The notes below the pieces were generated by a model that was not told where the DNA came from, searched no databases, and was given only the letters and a program-made list of their open reading frames with translations. A program made the position numbers and the translations under genes. From Chloroflexus aggregans DSM 9485 (GTDB lineage Bacteria; Chloroflexota; Chloroflexia; Chloroflexales; Chloroflexaceae), in contig NC_011831.1 of assembly GCF_000021945.1 (NCBI RefSeq), forward strand, positions 3,547,353 through 3,611,352: a stretch of 64,000 bases of DNA, given 5' to 3'. This document shows, piece after piece, positions 10,013-17,856 of this stretch; position 1 is the first letter of the stretch, and every line of letters starts with the position of its first letter.

Positions 10013-11464
10013 ATGGCGCTCATTGTTGCGATCACGTCGTGCCCGACCGGCATTGCCCATACCTTTATGGCTGCCGAGGGCTTGCAGCGCGGGGCGGAGA
10101 GTCTCGGCCATACGATTAAGGTTGAGACGCAGGGGTCGGTCGGTGCGGAAAATACCCTGACCGCGGCGGATATTGTCGCTGCTGAGGTAGTGATTATCGC
10201 GGCTGATACCAAGGTCGATCTGAGCCGGTTTGCCGGCAAGCGGATTTACGAGACGAGCACGAAGGCGGCGATTCACGACGGCGCGGCAGTAATAAAGACG
10301 GCGCTCGAGCAGGCGAAGCCGAAGACGGCGGGGGCTGTAGCGCCGGCCAGCGCCGATCTCGTTGATCAAGTGGCGGCGGCAAAGGCGGCTCGCGCGGCTG
10401 GAGTGGCCGGCCCGTACAAGCACCTGATGACCGGCGTTAGCTATATGCTTCCGTTTGTGGTCGCTGGTGGTCTGTTGATCGCGATCGCGTTTGCCTTTGG
10501 CGGCATCTATGTCTACGAGGATGCGAATCGCGGTACGTTGGGGTGGGCCTTGTTCCAGATCGGCGGCCCCTCGGCCTTTGCCCTGATGGTGCCAATTCTG
10601 GCCGGCTTTATCGCCTTCTCGATCGCTGACCGGCCCGGTCTAGCGCCCGGCATGATCGGCGGAATGCTGGCTTCGTCCACCGGTTCGGGTTTCCTTGGCG
10701 GCATTTTGGCTGGGTTCATCGCTGGCTACGCTGCGCTGTGGCTCAACCGCAACCTCAACCTGCCCAAGACGCTGGCCGGTCTGAAGCCGGTGCTGATCCT
10801 GCCCTTGCTCAGCTCGCTGTTTGTCGGGTTGCTGATGGTCTACGTCATCGGCCAGCCAGTCAGCTCGGCGCTGAACGCCCTGACCGCGTGGCTGCAAAGC
10901 ATGGAGCAGAGCAGCGCGCTGGTGCTCGGTCTCGTCCTCGGCGCGATGATGGCGTTCGATATGGGTGGCCCGGTCAATAAGGCCGCCTACACCTTCGCGA
11001 CCGGTCTGCTGGCGTCGCAGGTGACAACGCCGATGGCGGCGGTGATGGCCGCCGGCATGACCCCGCCGCTCGGTCTGGCGCTGGCTAGCTTGCTGTTCAA
11101 GGATCGCTTCACCGTCGAAGAGCGCGAGGCGGGTAAGGCGGCGGCAGTGCTCGGCATCTCGTTCATTACCGAGGGCGCGATCCCCTTCGCCGCCAAGGAT
11201 CCGTTCCGCGTCATTCCCTCGATTATGGTCGGCTCGGCAGTGGCCGGCGCGCTCTCGATGGTCTTCGGCGCGACGCTGGCGGTACCGCACGGTGGGATCT
11301 TCGTGCTCCCCATCCCCAACGCGGTCGGTAATTTGCCGATGTACATCGTTGCAATTTTGGCCGGTACGTTAGTCACTGCCGGGATGCTCTACGTACTCAA
11401 GCGCCCGATCGCTGGCGTGAGCGAGAGCGGGGCGGTGGTGGCGAGCCAAGGCGCGGCTGACTAG
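10013..11464 (+). CDS. fruA: PTS fructose permease EIIBC
   Basis: Inner-membrane fructose transporter that phosphorylates its substrate on entry. The N-terminal IIB domain (about 1-105) has the phospho-cysteine in [10 protein letters not shown] (C10). A linker leads to the IIC domain of about ten hydrophobic helices starting near [17 protein letters not shown], with the conserved GGPVNKAAY and [11 protein letters not shown] segments. GGAGG stands upstream of the ATG and only 31 nt separate it from fruK. IIA is supplied by fruB. It is the last gene of the operon and runs into the second copy of the flanking repeat. Confidence 0.93.
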   Translation: MALIVAITSCPTGIAHTFMAAEGLQRGAESLGHTIKVETQGSVGAENTLTAADIVAAEVVIIAADTKVDLSRFAGKRIYETSTKAAIHDGAAVIKTALEQAKPKTAGAVAPASADLVDQVAAAKAARAAGVAGPYKHLMTGVSYMLPFVVAGGLLIAIAFAFGGIYVYEDANRGTLGWALFQIGGPSAFALMVPILAGFIAFSIADRPGLAPGMIGGMLASSTGSGFLGGILAGFIAGYAALWLNRNLNLPKTLAGLKPVLILPLLSSLFVGLLMVYVIGQPVSSALNALTAWLQSMEQSSALVLGLVLGAMMAFDMGGPVNKAAYTFATGLLASQVTTPMAAVMAAGMTPPLGLALASLLFKDRFTVEEREAGKAAAVLGISFITEGAIPFAAKDPFRVIPSIMVGSAVAGALSMVFGATLAVPHGGIFVLPIPNAVGNLPMYIVAILAGTLVTAGMLYVLKRPIAGVSESGAVVASQGAAD

Positions 11465-11626
11465 TAAGGGGCAAAGGAAGCAAAGGCGAGAGCATGTGAA
11501 CGCATAAGGCGCAAAGGACGCAGAGAGCGCAGCGTGTTTTATAGGGATAACCCCAAGCACACTCACCCGACCTAAAAAACCTTCGCGTCCTTTGCGCTCG
11601 TGGCGCCTTTGCGTCTCGGCATCTTG
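11465..11626. repeat. Intergenic CGCAAAGG-type repeat, copy 2 (right flank of fru island)
   Basis: Lies between the convergent ends of fruA and the molybdenum hydroxylase. The order matches copy 1: direct arms of GGCGCAAAGGACGCAGAG, a core with TATAGGGATAACCCC (about 11539-11554), then inverted arms ending at GGCGCCTTTGCG. The inverted arms could form a terminator-like stem serving both genes. Confidence 0.85.
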
Positions 11627-13642
11627 TCATCCCAACGGTAGTTGCCGCTTCCGCTCACCGGTCAGCGCAAAGATTGCATTGGCGACTGCGGCGGCAATCG
11701 GCCCCATCGGCGGTTCGCCCCCTCCAAACGGCTGGTTGCCGCTCCGCAGAATCTCTACACCGATCTCCGGTGCATCAGCGATGGTCAGCAACGGATAGCG
11801 GTCGAAATTACCGGCCTCGATCCGTCCCTCGCTGATTGTCACCCGTTCAAACAGCGTGGCGCTTAGCCCCATCATGATCCCACCCTCGGTTTGCGCAGCT
11901 AACCCGTCAGGGTTAATTGCAAGACCGGGGTCAATCGCAGCCCAGACCCGATACACGCGCAACCGATCACCTTCATAACCGACCTCGGCAATATGTGCGG
12001 CCATGGTGCCTGCGTCTACACTGCATGCCAGACCACGCCCACGCCCTGCCGGCGCCGGTTGATCCCATCCGGCCATAGCCGCCACCGTGCGTAACGTTGC
12101 TGCCATTCGTCGGCCCTGTTCGGTATCGGGTAAGTGGCGCAATCGAAACGCCAGCGGGTCACTGCCGGCTGCATGGGCAAGTTCGTCAATGAAGCTCTCG
12201 ACGGCAAAGACGTTAGCCGGCAGACCCAACCCACGCCACGGTCCGGTCGGCACCGGTAATGCTACCGTCTGAGCCGTGACCAACAGGTTGGGAATGTTGT
12301 AGATTAGCCGTGCTCCGCGCCAGCCGCCGAAATCACTGCCGATCAGCCACCGCAGCGGCGCCGGAAAGAGGTCAAAGAGTACCGTTCCGCTGGCGTGCCG
12401 CTGCTCGAGTGCGACAATGGTGCCATCTGCATCGAGCGTAGCGCGGAAGGCAGCATAGGTCGGTGGCCGCAGGTAGCCATGACGAAACTCTTCGGTGCGC
12501 GTCCAACCGACATGCACCGGTTTACCTACTGCCGCCGAGAGTATCGCCGCTTCGCTCGCGACGGTAGTCGTGACTTTACGACCAAACCCGCCGCCAAGGT
12601 ACGTTGGGGTGACTTCGACCGTCTCTGCTTTACGACCCAACAGGTTGGCTATCGCATTTGCCACCTGTACCGGCGATTGTGTACTCACCCACGCCCGCAC
12701 CCGGTCAGGTTGCACATCGACCAACGCGGCTTGCGGTTCGAGATTAGCGTGGGCGGCGAGTGGCGTGCGGTAAACTGCCTCGATCACCTGAGCCGTGCGC
12801 AATGCGCTCGCGGCATCGCCGCGCTGTTGAATGGGTGTGCCTAACCCAACCTGCGCCACCAATTGCTCTTCGAGGTCGCGGTGCGTGAAGGGGGGCGGTA
12901 ACTCCCACTCTAGCTCAAGGTCATTGAGCGCGGCATAGGCGGTAAGGCGCGACTCGGCCACTACTCCGGCAAAGCCGTCGCGGATCACAACCTGCACTAC
13001 ACCCGGTCGTTCGAGCGCTGTGCCCGGTGCAGCACGCCGTAGTTTTGCCCCTAGCCGAGGCGGACGAGCGACTGCACCGTACAGCATGCCCTCTACACGC
13101 GCATCGTAGCCATAAATCGCAGCACCCCGAATTTTTGCCGGTAGATCGAGCCGAGGTACCGGTTGCCCGATAATTCGCCAGCGCTCAGGCGGAGTGAGCG
13201 GTGCTGCTTCCGGTGGCTGCCAGTCACGTGGTTGTGCGGCAAGTTCGCCAAAACCGATCCGCCGCACTGGGTTGCTTGCGTCAATCACAAATCCTTGCTC
13301 GATCTGCGCCTGGGTTGGCTCAATCCCTAGTTCCTTGGCCCCGGCTATCCGCAGCATCTCTCGCATGGTAGCCGCCGTTTCGCGCAAAACCGGGAAGAGC
13401 GAAATGACTGAATACGAAGCACTGGTGCCGGCTCCGTCACGCACCGGCCCAATCGAACTACTCTGCGTAATCCCGACCTGCTCCCACGCCACTCCCAACT
13501 CTTCCGCCGCAATTTGGGCGAGCGCCGTATGCACCCCTTGCCCCATCTCGACCTTCGGCATCGCCATGATCACTCGCCCATCAGGTTGAATATTGAACCA
13601 GACGGCCGGCTCGCGTGAAAAAGATGAGGGTATTTCGATCAC
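11627..13642 (-). CDS. Molybdopterin-binding large subunit of a xanthine dehydrogenase/isoquinoline 1-oxidoreductase-type hydroxylase
   Basis: Large catalytic subunit of a two-subunit molybdenum hydroxylase (IorB/CoxL superfamily). Seen are PKVEMGQGVHTAL near the N-terminus, GGGFGRK for cofactor binding, and a C-terminal GGGEPPMGPIAAAVANAI region carrying the likely catalytic glutamate. The frame opens at a GTG with no ribosome-binding site, directly after a separate 49-codon frame coding a Tat signal. A -1 shift at a T6G run joins the two frames exactly. The natural product is therefore probably a fusion of both. The substrate cannot be told from sequence; aldehydes or N-heterocycles are possible by family. 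Confidence 0.85.
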   Translation of the reverse strand: MIEIPSSFSREPAVWFNIQPDGRVIMAMPKVEMGQGVHTALAQIAAEELGVAWEQVGITQSSSIGPVRDGAGTSASYSVISLFPVLRETAATMREMLRIAGAKELGIEPTQAQIEQGFVIDASNPVRRIGFGELAAQPRDWQPPEAAPLTPPERWRIIGQPVPRLDLPAKIRGAAIYGYDARVEGMLYGAVARPPRLGAKLRRAAPGTALERPGVVQVVIRDGFAGVVAESRLTAYAALNDLELEWELPPPFTHRDLEEQLVAQVGLGTPIQQRGDAASALRTAQVIEAVYRTPLAAHANLEPQAALVDVQPDRVRAWVSTQSPVQVANAIANLLGRKAETVEVTPTYLGGGFGRKVTTTVASEAAILSAAVGKPVHVGWTRTEEFRHGYLRPPTYAAFRATLDADGTIVALEQRHASGTVLFDLFPAPLRWLIGSDFGGWRGARLIYNIPNLLVTAQTVALPVPTGPWRGLGLPANVFAVESFIDELAHAAGSDPLAFRLRHLPDTEQGRRMAATLRTVAAMAGWDQPAPAGRGRGLACSVDAGTMAAHIAEVGYEGDRLRVYRVWAAIDPGLAINPDGLAAQTEGGIMMGLSATLFERVTISEGRIEAGNFDRYPLLTIADAPEIGVEILRSGNQPFGGGEPPMGPIAAAVANAIFALTGERKRQLPLG

Positions 13643-13788
13643 ATCACCAAAAAATCGGCCAATGCCAACCGGGCTGCCGGTAATCCTAGCGTCGCGCCGA
13701 GTGCCAGACCACCGCCGACCAATCCCAATCCGATCAGAAAGCCACGTCGCGTCATGCGCCAGCGTGGTGGGCGTGTCTCACGTTTCAT
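13639..13788 (-). CDS. Tat signal segment of the molybdenum hydroxylase large subunit (separate frame)
   Basis: The frame codes 49 residues with a twin-arginine motif TRRGFLIG, a hydrophobic stretch and LPAARLALAD, then ends at TGA (13641-13639). Its ATG overlaps the iorA-like stop by four bases (ATGA) and has GGGAGGA upstream, so it is the real translation start of the large subunit. The heptamer T TTT TTG at 13654-13648 is in the zero frame required for -1 slippage and leads into the long frame. Either programmed frameshifting, polymerase slippage, a true disabling mutation or a sequence error would explain it. Confidence 0.7.
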   Translation of the reverse strand: MKRETRPPRWRMTRRGFLIGLGLVGGGLALGATLGLPAARLALADFLVM

Positions 13789-14252
13789 GCTGCCTCCTCC
13801 CGTATCAATTCGGCGGCACGCATGACGGCACGTGCAATGCGAGCATACGAACCACACCGACAGTAGTTGTAGCGCATCGCTGCGATCATCTCATCGTAGG
13901 TCGGGTTGGGTGTCTCGGCCAAGAGTGTGGCGGCGGTCATCATTTGCCCACTCATACACCAACCGCACTGCGGCACTTGTAGCTCGAGGAAGGCCTGCTG
14001 GACCGGATGCAACCGCTCGGCATTCCCTAGACCTTCGATGGTTGTGATCGTGGATCCGGCCAACGTATGCACCATCGTTTGGCAACTGCGGGTTGCTTTG
14101 CCGTTGACATGAACCGTACACGCTCCGCAAATCCCGGCTCCACACCCAAACTTGGTACCCGTTAGGCCCAACTCATCACGGAGGACGTAAAGTAATGGGC
14201 GGGTCGGTTCGTCAGCGACAGTGTAACGCTGACCATTGATGATAAGTTCCAT
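13785..14252 (-). CDS. 2Fe-2S small subunit of the molybdenum hydroxylase (IorA/CoxS type)
   Basis: Electron-transfer subunit with two [2Fe-2S] clusters. The plant-ferredoxin-like N-terminal domain has CGAGICGACTVHVNG followed by a fourth cysteine in RSCQT. The helical C-terminal domain has CGWCMSGQ and CRCGSY. The start at MELIINGQRY (14252) has GAGAGG upstream; a longer frame to 14297 lacks support. It has no signal peptide, so it would have to cross the membrane as a passenger on the Tat-signalled large subunit, which is known for this class. 155 residues is the usual size. Confidence 0.92.
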   Translation of the reverse strand: MELIINGQRYTVADEPTRPLLYVLRDELGLTGTKFGCGAGICGACTVHVNGKATRSCQTMVHTLAGSTITTIEGLGNAERLHPVQQAFLELQVPQCGWCMSGQMMTAATLLAETPNPTYDEMIAAMRYNYCRCGSYARIARAVMRAAELIREEAA

Positions 14253-14338
14253 ACGTGCCCTCTCGCAAAGTGCAGGCATTGCCATTCTTTGGTACAATAT
14301 CTGTGCAAAACCTTTTCACAGTATACTACGAATAATTC

Positions 14339-15112
14339 ATGATGACCAACACACCAATTTTAATCGTCGGTGGTTTTGCCGGCGAACCAAAACTGTATCA
14401 ACCATTACAGACGTACCTCGCCGACGTGAGTGGACGGCCGGTCTTTATCACGCCGATCAACCGCCTTGATTGGGCGTGGGTCACGTTGACCGACAGCTAT
14501 GCTGATCTGTTGCGCAAGCTCGACCGCACGGTGAACCACGTGCTTACCGCTACTAATAGCTCGCGTGTCACGCTGGTTGCCCATAGCGCCGGTGGTGTGC
14601 TGGCCCGCATCTTCCTCGGCGACCAGCCCTACCGCGGGCGCGCCTACTATGGCCACCGACGGGTTGACATGCTGATCATGCTGGGTACGCCGCAGCGCAC
14701 CGAACGCGAAGGCCGCATTGGCGGCCTCAACCAGATTCGCTGGGTCGAACAGCATTATCCGGGAGCGTATTGGTCAGAGGTGCAGTATGTGAGTGTGATC
14801 GGGCGCAGCATCTTTGGTAATCCCAACGGCCCGCCGCCCGAACGCGGCGCCTACCAGAGCTATCGTCTCATCAGCGGCGAAGGCGCGCAATGGGGCGATG
14901 GCGTGACGCCGCTGCATCACGGCCTTTTGCCCGGCTCATTACAAATCATCATCCCCGGCTTGCGCCATGACTCCCGTCCCGACCGGCTCTGGTACGGCTC
15001 TAGCCCGGCCACAGTCGCGGTTTGGTGGCAGGCTGCCGCCGCATATGCTGCCACATCAACCGACGTGATCGGCTATAATCAAACTGTATCGCCGGTTAAA
15101 CTGGCGCGCTGA
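14339..15112 (+). CDS. Alpha/beta-hydrolase, lipase-like (PGAP1/triacylglycerol lipase-type)
   Basis: Probable esterase or lipase of 257 residues. The N-terminal strand PILIVGGFAGEP resembles the oxyanion region of lipase-type hydrolases and VTLVAHSAGGVLARIF holds the nucleophile serine in a HSAGG elbow. A histidine near the C-terminus in GLRHDSR may complete the triad. No signal peptide is evident, so it is probably cytoplasmic. No clear ribosome-binding site is visible at either ATG of the ATGATG start. It is divergent from the molybdenum hydroxylase genes and followed by ftsY. Substrate unknown. Confidence 0.75.
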   Translation: MMTNTPILIVGGFAGEPKLYQPLQTYLADVSGRPVFITPINRLDWAWVTLTDSYADLLRKLDRTVNHVLTATNSSRVTLVAHSAGGVLARIFLGDQPYRGRAYYGHRRVDMLIMLGTPQRTEREGRIGGLNQIRWVEQHYPGAYWSEVQYVSVIGRSIFGNPNGPPPERGAYQSYRLISGEGAQWGDGVTPLHHGLLPGSLQIIIPGLRHDSRPDRLWYGSSPATVAVWWQAAAAYAATSTDVIGYNQTVSPVKLAR

Positions 15113-15182
15113 CGACAACCATGTTGTGACTGTGGCGCCCAATAGTGAGTGTTGCGCCAACCATCACCCACGAGGAACCGAT

Positions 15183-16175
15183 ATGTTTCGCCGTCTCTTT
15201 GGACGCGCTCAAGATGCACCGCGTAGCGAAGAAGAAGCTGCCCGTGAACAAGAGCAGGTTGCTGCTTCGCTGGAAAAATCGCGCCAAGGTATTTTTGGTC
15301 GGATCGCAAAACTCTTCGCCAACGATGATCCGATCACCGATCAATTGTGGGACGAACTTGAAGAGGCGTTGATCCAGGCTGATGTCGGTCTGGAAACAAC
15401 GCAGTATCTCGTCAATCGCACCATCGACCGTGTGAATCGTTACGGCGTCAAGAAAGCACGTGAAGCGCGCGAGATGCTCAAGGCCGAGATGGTGCGTACC
15501 TTTGCCGAATATGCCGGTCAGCAGCGTCCTGATGCTAAACCGTATGTGATTTTGGTCGTCGGTGTGAATGGAGCCGGCAAGACCACCCTCATCGCGAAGC
15601 TTGCTCACCGCTATAAAAATCGCTTCGGCAAGAAGGTACTGCTTGCCGCCGGCGATACCTTCCGTGCTGCTGCCACCGAGCAGCTTGAGACGTGGGCAGA
15701 GCGAGCCGGCGTGCCATGCGTCAGCCTTGGTCAAGGCGCTGATGCGGCGGCAGTGGTGTATAAGGCGATCGATGCCGCGCTTGAGCAAGATGTCGATATC
15801 TTGATCGTCGATACCGCCGGTCGCTTGCATGCCAAGTACAATCTGATGCAAGAGCTTGAGAAGATTCGCAATATTATTGCGCGTAAGCTGCCCGGTGCGC
15901 CCCACGAGACGATCCTGGTGATCGATGCGACCACCGGCCAGAACGGGGTGTTACAGGCCAAAGCTTTTCTCAAGGCTGCCGGTGTGACCGATGTGGCCGT
16001 GACGAAAATGGATGGGACGGCAAAGGGTGGGATCGCCTTTGCCATTGCGCAAGACATCGAACGCCCGATCCGCTACATCGGCACCGGCGAGAAGCTCGAC
16101 GATCTGGCGCTGTTCGACGCGCAAACCTTTGTTGATGCGCTCTTTGCTGAACCAACCGCGGTGAAGAATTCGTAA
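15183..16175 (+). CDS. ftsY: Signal recognition particle receptor FtsY
   Basis: SRP-type GTPase that docks ribosome-SRP complexes at the membrane for co-translational insertion. A short charged N-terminal segment (MFRRLFGRAQ, then glutamate-rich) precedes the helical N domain and the G domain with G1 GVNGAGKTT, DTFRAAA, DTAGR and TKMDGTAKGG. The start at 15183 has GAGGA upstream; a frame from 15126 adds 19 residues without support. The A domain is minimal, as in many non-proteobacterial FtsY. A TATAAT at 15074-15079 inside the preceding gene could be its -10, but no good -35 was found. Confidence 0.95.
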   Translation: MFRRLFGRAQDAPRSEEEAAREQEQVAASLEKSRQGIFGRIAKLFANDDPITDQLWDELEEALIQADVGLETTQYLVNRTIDRVNRYGVKKAREAREMLKAEMVRTFAEYAGQQRPDAKPYVILVVGVNGAGKTTLIAKLAHRYKNRFGKKVLLAAGDTFRAAATEQLETWAERAGVPCVSLGQGADAAAVVYKAIDAALEQDVDILIVDTAGRLHAKYNLMQELEKIRNIIARKLPGAPHETILVIDATTGQNGVLQAKAFLKAAGVTDVAVTKMDGTAKGGIAFAIAQDIERPIRYIGTGEKLDDLALFDAQTFVDALFAEPTAVKNS

Positions 16176-16250
16176 GAACGGCTAAGTGACGTCGTGTTTG
16201 CCGACATATGGGCACCGCACTGCTGTGCCCATCCTGATAGGTGTGCTGGT

Positions 16251-16454
16251 ATGTCCGTCGAAATCGTTAAATGCCCATCCTGCAAACAGAAACTCGCGAT
16301 TTTTCCGTATGTGCCTGTCGGCGGGCTTGTCGTGTGTGCCAATCGGAATTGTGGCGCCGACCTGCGTCTCGTGTCACGCAAACCGGCTCGGGTTGAGTTG
16401 GTGCCCCAACAAGAAACCTACACCGTTGATTACCGTCCAGAGTCGTATGGTTGA
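16251..16454 (+). CDS. LysW-like zinc-ribbon small protein
   Basis: A 67-residue protein with two cysteine pairs, CPSC (8, 11) and C29/C34, forming a zinc ribbon. The layout, a ribbon followed by LRLVSRKPARVELVP and a short tail, follows the amino-group carrier protein LysW. The acidic C-terminal EDWGE motif that carries the amino acid in LysW is absent; the tail here ends PESYG. A carrier role in lysine or arginine synthesis is therefore doubtful, and no lys/arg genes are near. It lies between ftsY and a lipoprotein gene whose start overlaps its stop. Confidence 0.65.
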   Translation: MSVEIVKCPSCKQKLAIFPYVPVGGLVVCANRNCGADLRLVSRKPARVELVPQQETYTVDYRPESYG

Positions 16455-16875
16455 TCGACGGTTTGGCTCGGCACTCAGGCAGATCATCGCGATACTCTGC
16501 CTGAGCGGCTGGGTTATGCTCCTTACCGGCTGCCTGCTCATCACCGGCGAGCAGACAACGGTCTCCCTCCAGGGCAGCGCAGCCAACATTCTAACGTCCT
16601 TTGTCAGCGCCGAGGGCGCTGACGAGTATCGGGTGCCGGCCTTACCGCCCAACACCGAGGTACAGGCAATCGTGTTCCTGTCGGTCGAGTCAGGTGATGT
16701 GCAAATTGACCTCATCCAGCCTGACGGTGCGGTCTCGTTCGTTTTGGCGAGCCGGCCGGGAGCGCAAGTGACGCGCAGTGGCCCGATCCGCAGCGACGAC
16801 CAAGGCCAGATTCGCTACCGGCTCACCGCCCGTAATGCACGTAACGGCGAAGTACAGATCTTCTTGCTGCCATAG
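16447..16875 (+). CDS. Hypothetical lipoprotein
   Basis: A 142-residue protein with a signal peptide ending in a lipobox LLTGC near residue 28, then a beta-rich domain of alternating hydrophobic strands (VQIDLIQPDGAVSFVL). The ATG at 16447 overlaps the stop codon of the zinc-ribbon gene, indicating coupling. It is predicted to be anchored on the outer face of the cytoplasmic membrane. The C-terminal domain resembles a small jelly-roll/pre-peptidase-type fold in style, but no family can be named. It converges on the ribose operon with only a few bases between stops. Confidence 0.65.
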   Translation: MVDRRFGSALRQIIAILCLSGWVMLLTGCLLITGEQTTVSLQGSAANILTSFVSAEGADEYRVPALPPNTEVQAIVFLSVESGDVQIDLIQPDGAVSFVLASRPGAQVTRSGPIRSDDQGQIRYRLTARNARNGEVQIFLLP

Positions 16876-16881
16876 CAGGTT

Positions 16882-17850
16882 TCACGCGCCTCGTCTGCGG
16901 TTGGGTCGCCCAATTCCCCCCGTCATCATCACCGCAGCGATAAAGATTAAACCTTTGATGACCTGCTGGTTGTACGACGGTACCCCCAGCAGATTCAACC
17001 CATTTGCCAGCATCCCGATGATAAACGAACCGGCAATTGTGCCCACTATTCCACCGCTGCCACCCGCTAAGCTGCTCCCACCTAATACTGCCGCAGCGAT
17101 GGCGTCGAGTTCGAGACCGATCCCGGTGTTGGGCTGGGCCGACCACAGGCGCGCCGTGAGAATGATGCCACTCAAGGCTGCAAACCATCCGCTGATCAGG
17201 TAAGCGCTGAATGTGACCTGTGGTACGTTGACCCCCGCTAACCGTGCAGTCTCTTCATTGCCGCCGACTGCGTAGAGGTGTAGGCCAAGGCGTGTTTGGC
17301 GCAAGACCAGATGGGCAATGAGGGCGGTGCATAGCAACACCCAGACCGGTATCGGTACTCCAAACAGAGAATCGCTTCCCCAAACAGTGAAAGTACGATC
17401 AAGACCGGCAATAGGACGGCCTTGTGTGTACACCAGTGTCAAGCCGCGTGCGGCTGCCATACTGGCAAGGGTGGCAACAAATGGCGGTAGACGCCCCCAT
17501 ACGATCAACGCACCGTTGATGAACCCAATGCCGATCCCGGTCATCATTCCAGCCAAGAGGCCCGGATACGTCCCAAATTGCACCGCTATGCCGGCTGCAA
17601 TCGCACCGGCTAGCGCTGCGGTCGAGCCTACCGACAGATCAATGCCACCGATAATGATCGTGAATGTCATGCCAATCGCGACCAGCGCGATCAGTGATGT
17701 TTGTAAAGTAAGTGTCAGCAGGTTGTTCACCGTCAGAAACTGCGGTGAAAATAATGTAAACCAGATCGCCAGGGCTACCAACATTCCATACGTCCCTAGC
17801 TGACGGTATGCCAATGTGCGTCGCGCCCAATTCAGCGATGCTTTGGTCAT
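16882..17850 (-). CDS. Sugar ABC transporter permease, second RbsC-type protein
   Basis: Inner-membrane permease of the ribose/xylose/galactose class (322 residues, eight to ten hydrophobic helices). The family block GMTFTIIIGGIDLSVGS and the C-terminal AAAVLGGSSLAGGSGGIVGTIAG are present. It is the last gene of a seven-gene minus-strand operon, 6 nt after the ATPase gene. The operon also has another permease upstream (20429-21400) with the same motifs, so the transporter may use a permease heterodimer, or the two may serve different complexes with one ATPase. Confidence 0.9.
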   Translation of the reverse strand: MTKASLNWARRTLAYRQLGTYGMLVALAIWFTLFSPQFLTVNNLLTLTLQTSLIALVAIGMTFTIIIGGIDLSVGSTAALAGAIAAGIAVQFGTYPGLLAGMMTGIGIGFINGALIVWGRLPPFVATLASMAAARGLTLVYTQGRPIAGLDRTFTVWGSDSLFGVPIPVWVLLCTALIAHLVLRQTRLGLHLYAVGGNEETARLAGVNVPQVTFSAYLISGWFAALSGIILTARLWSAQPNTGIGLELDAIAAAVLGGSSLAGGSGGIVGTIAGSFIIGMLANGLNLLGVPSYNQQVIKGLIFIAAVMMTGGIGRPNRRRGA

Positions 17851-17856
17851 GTATAG

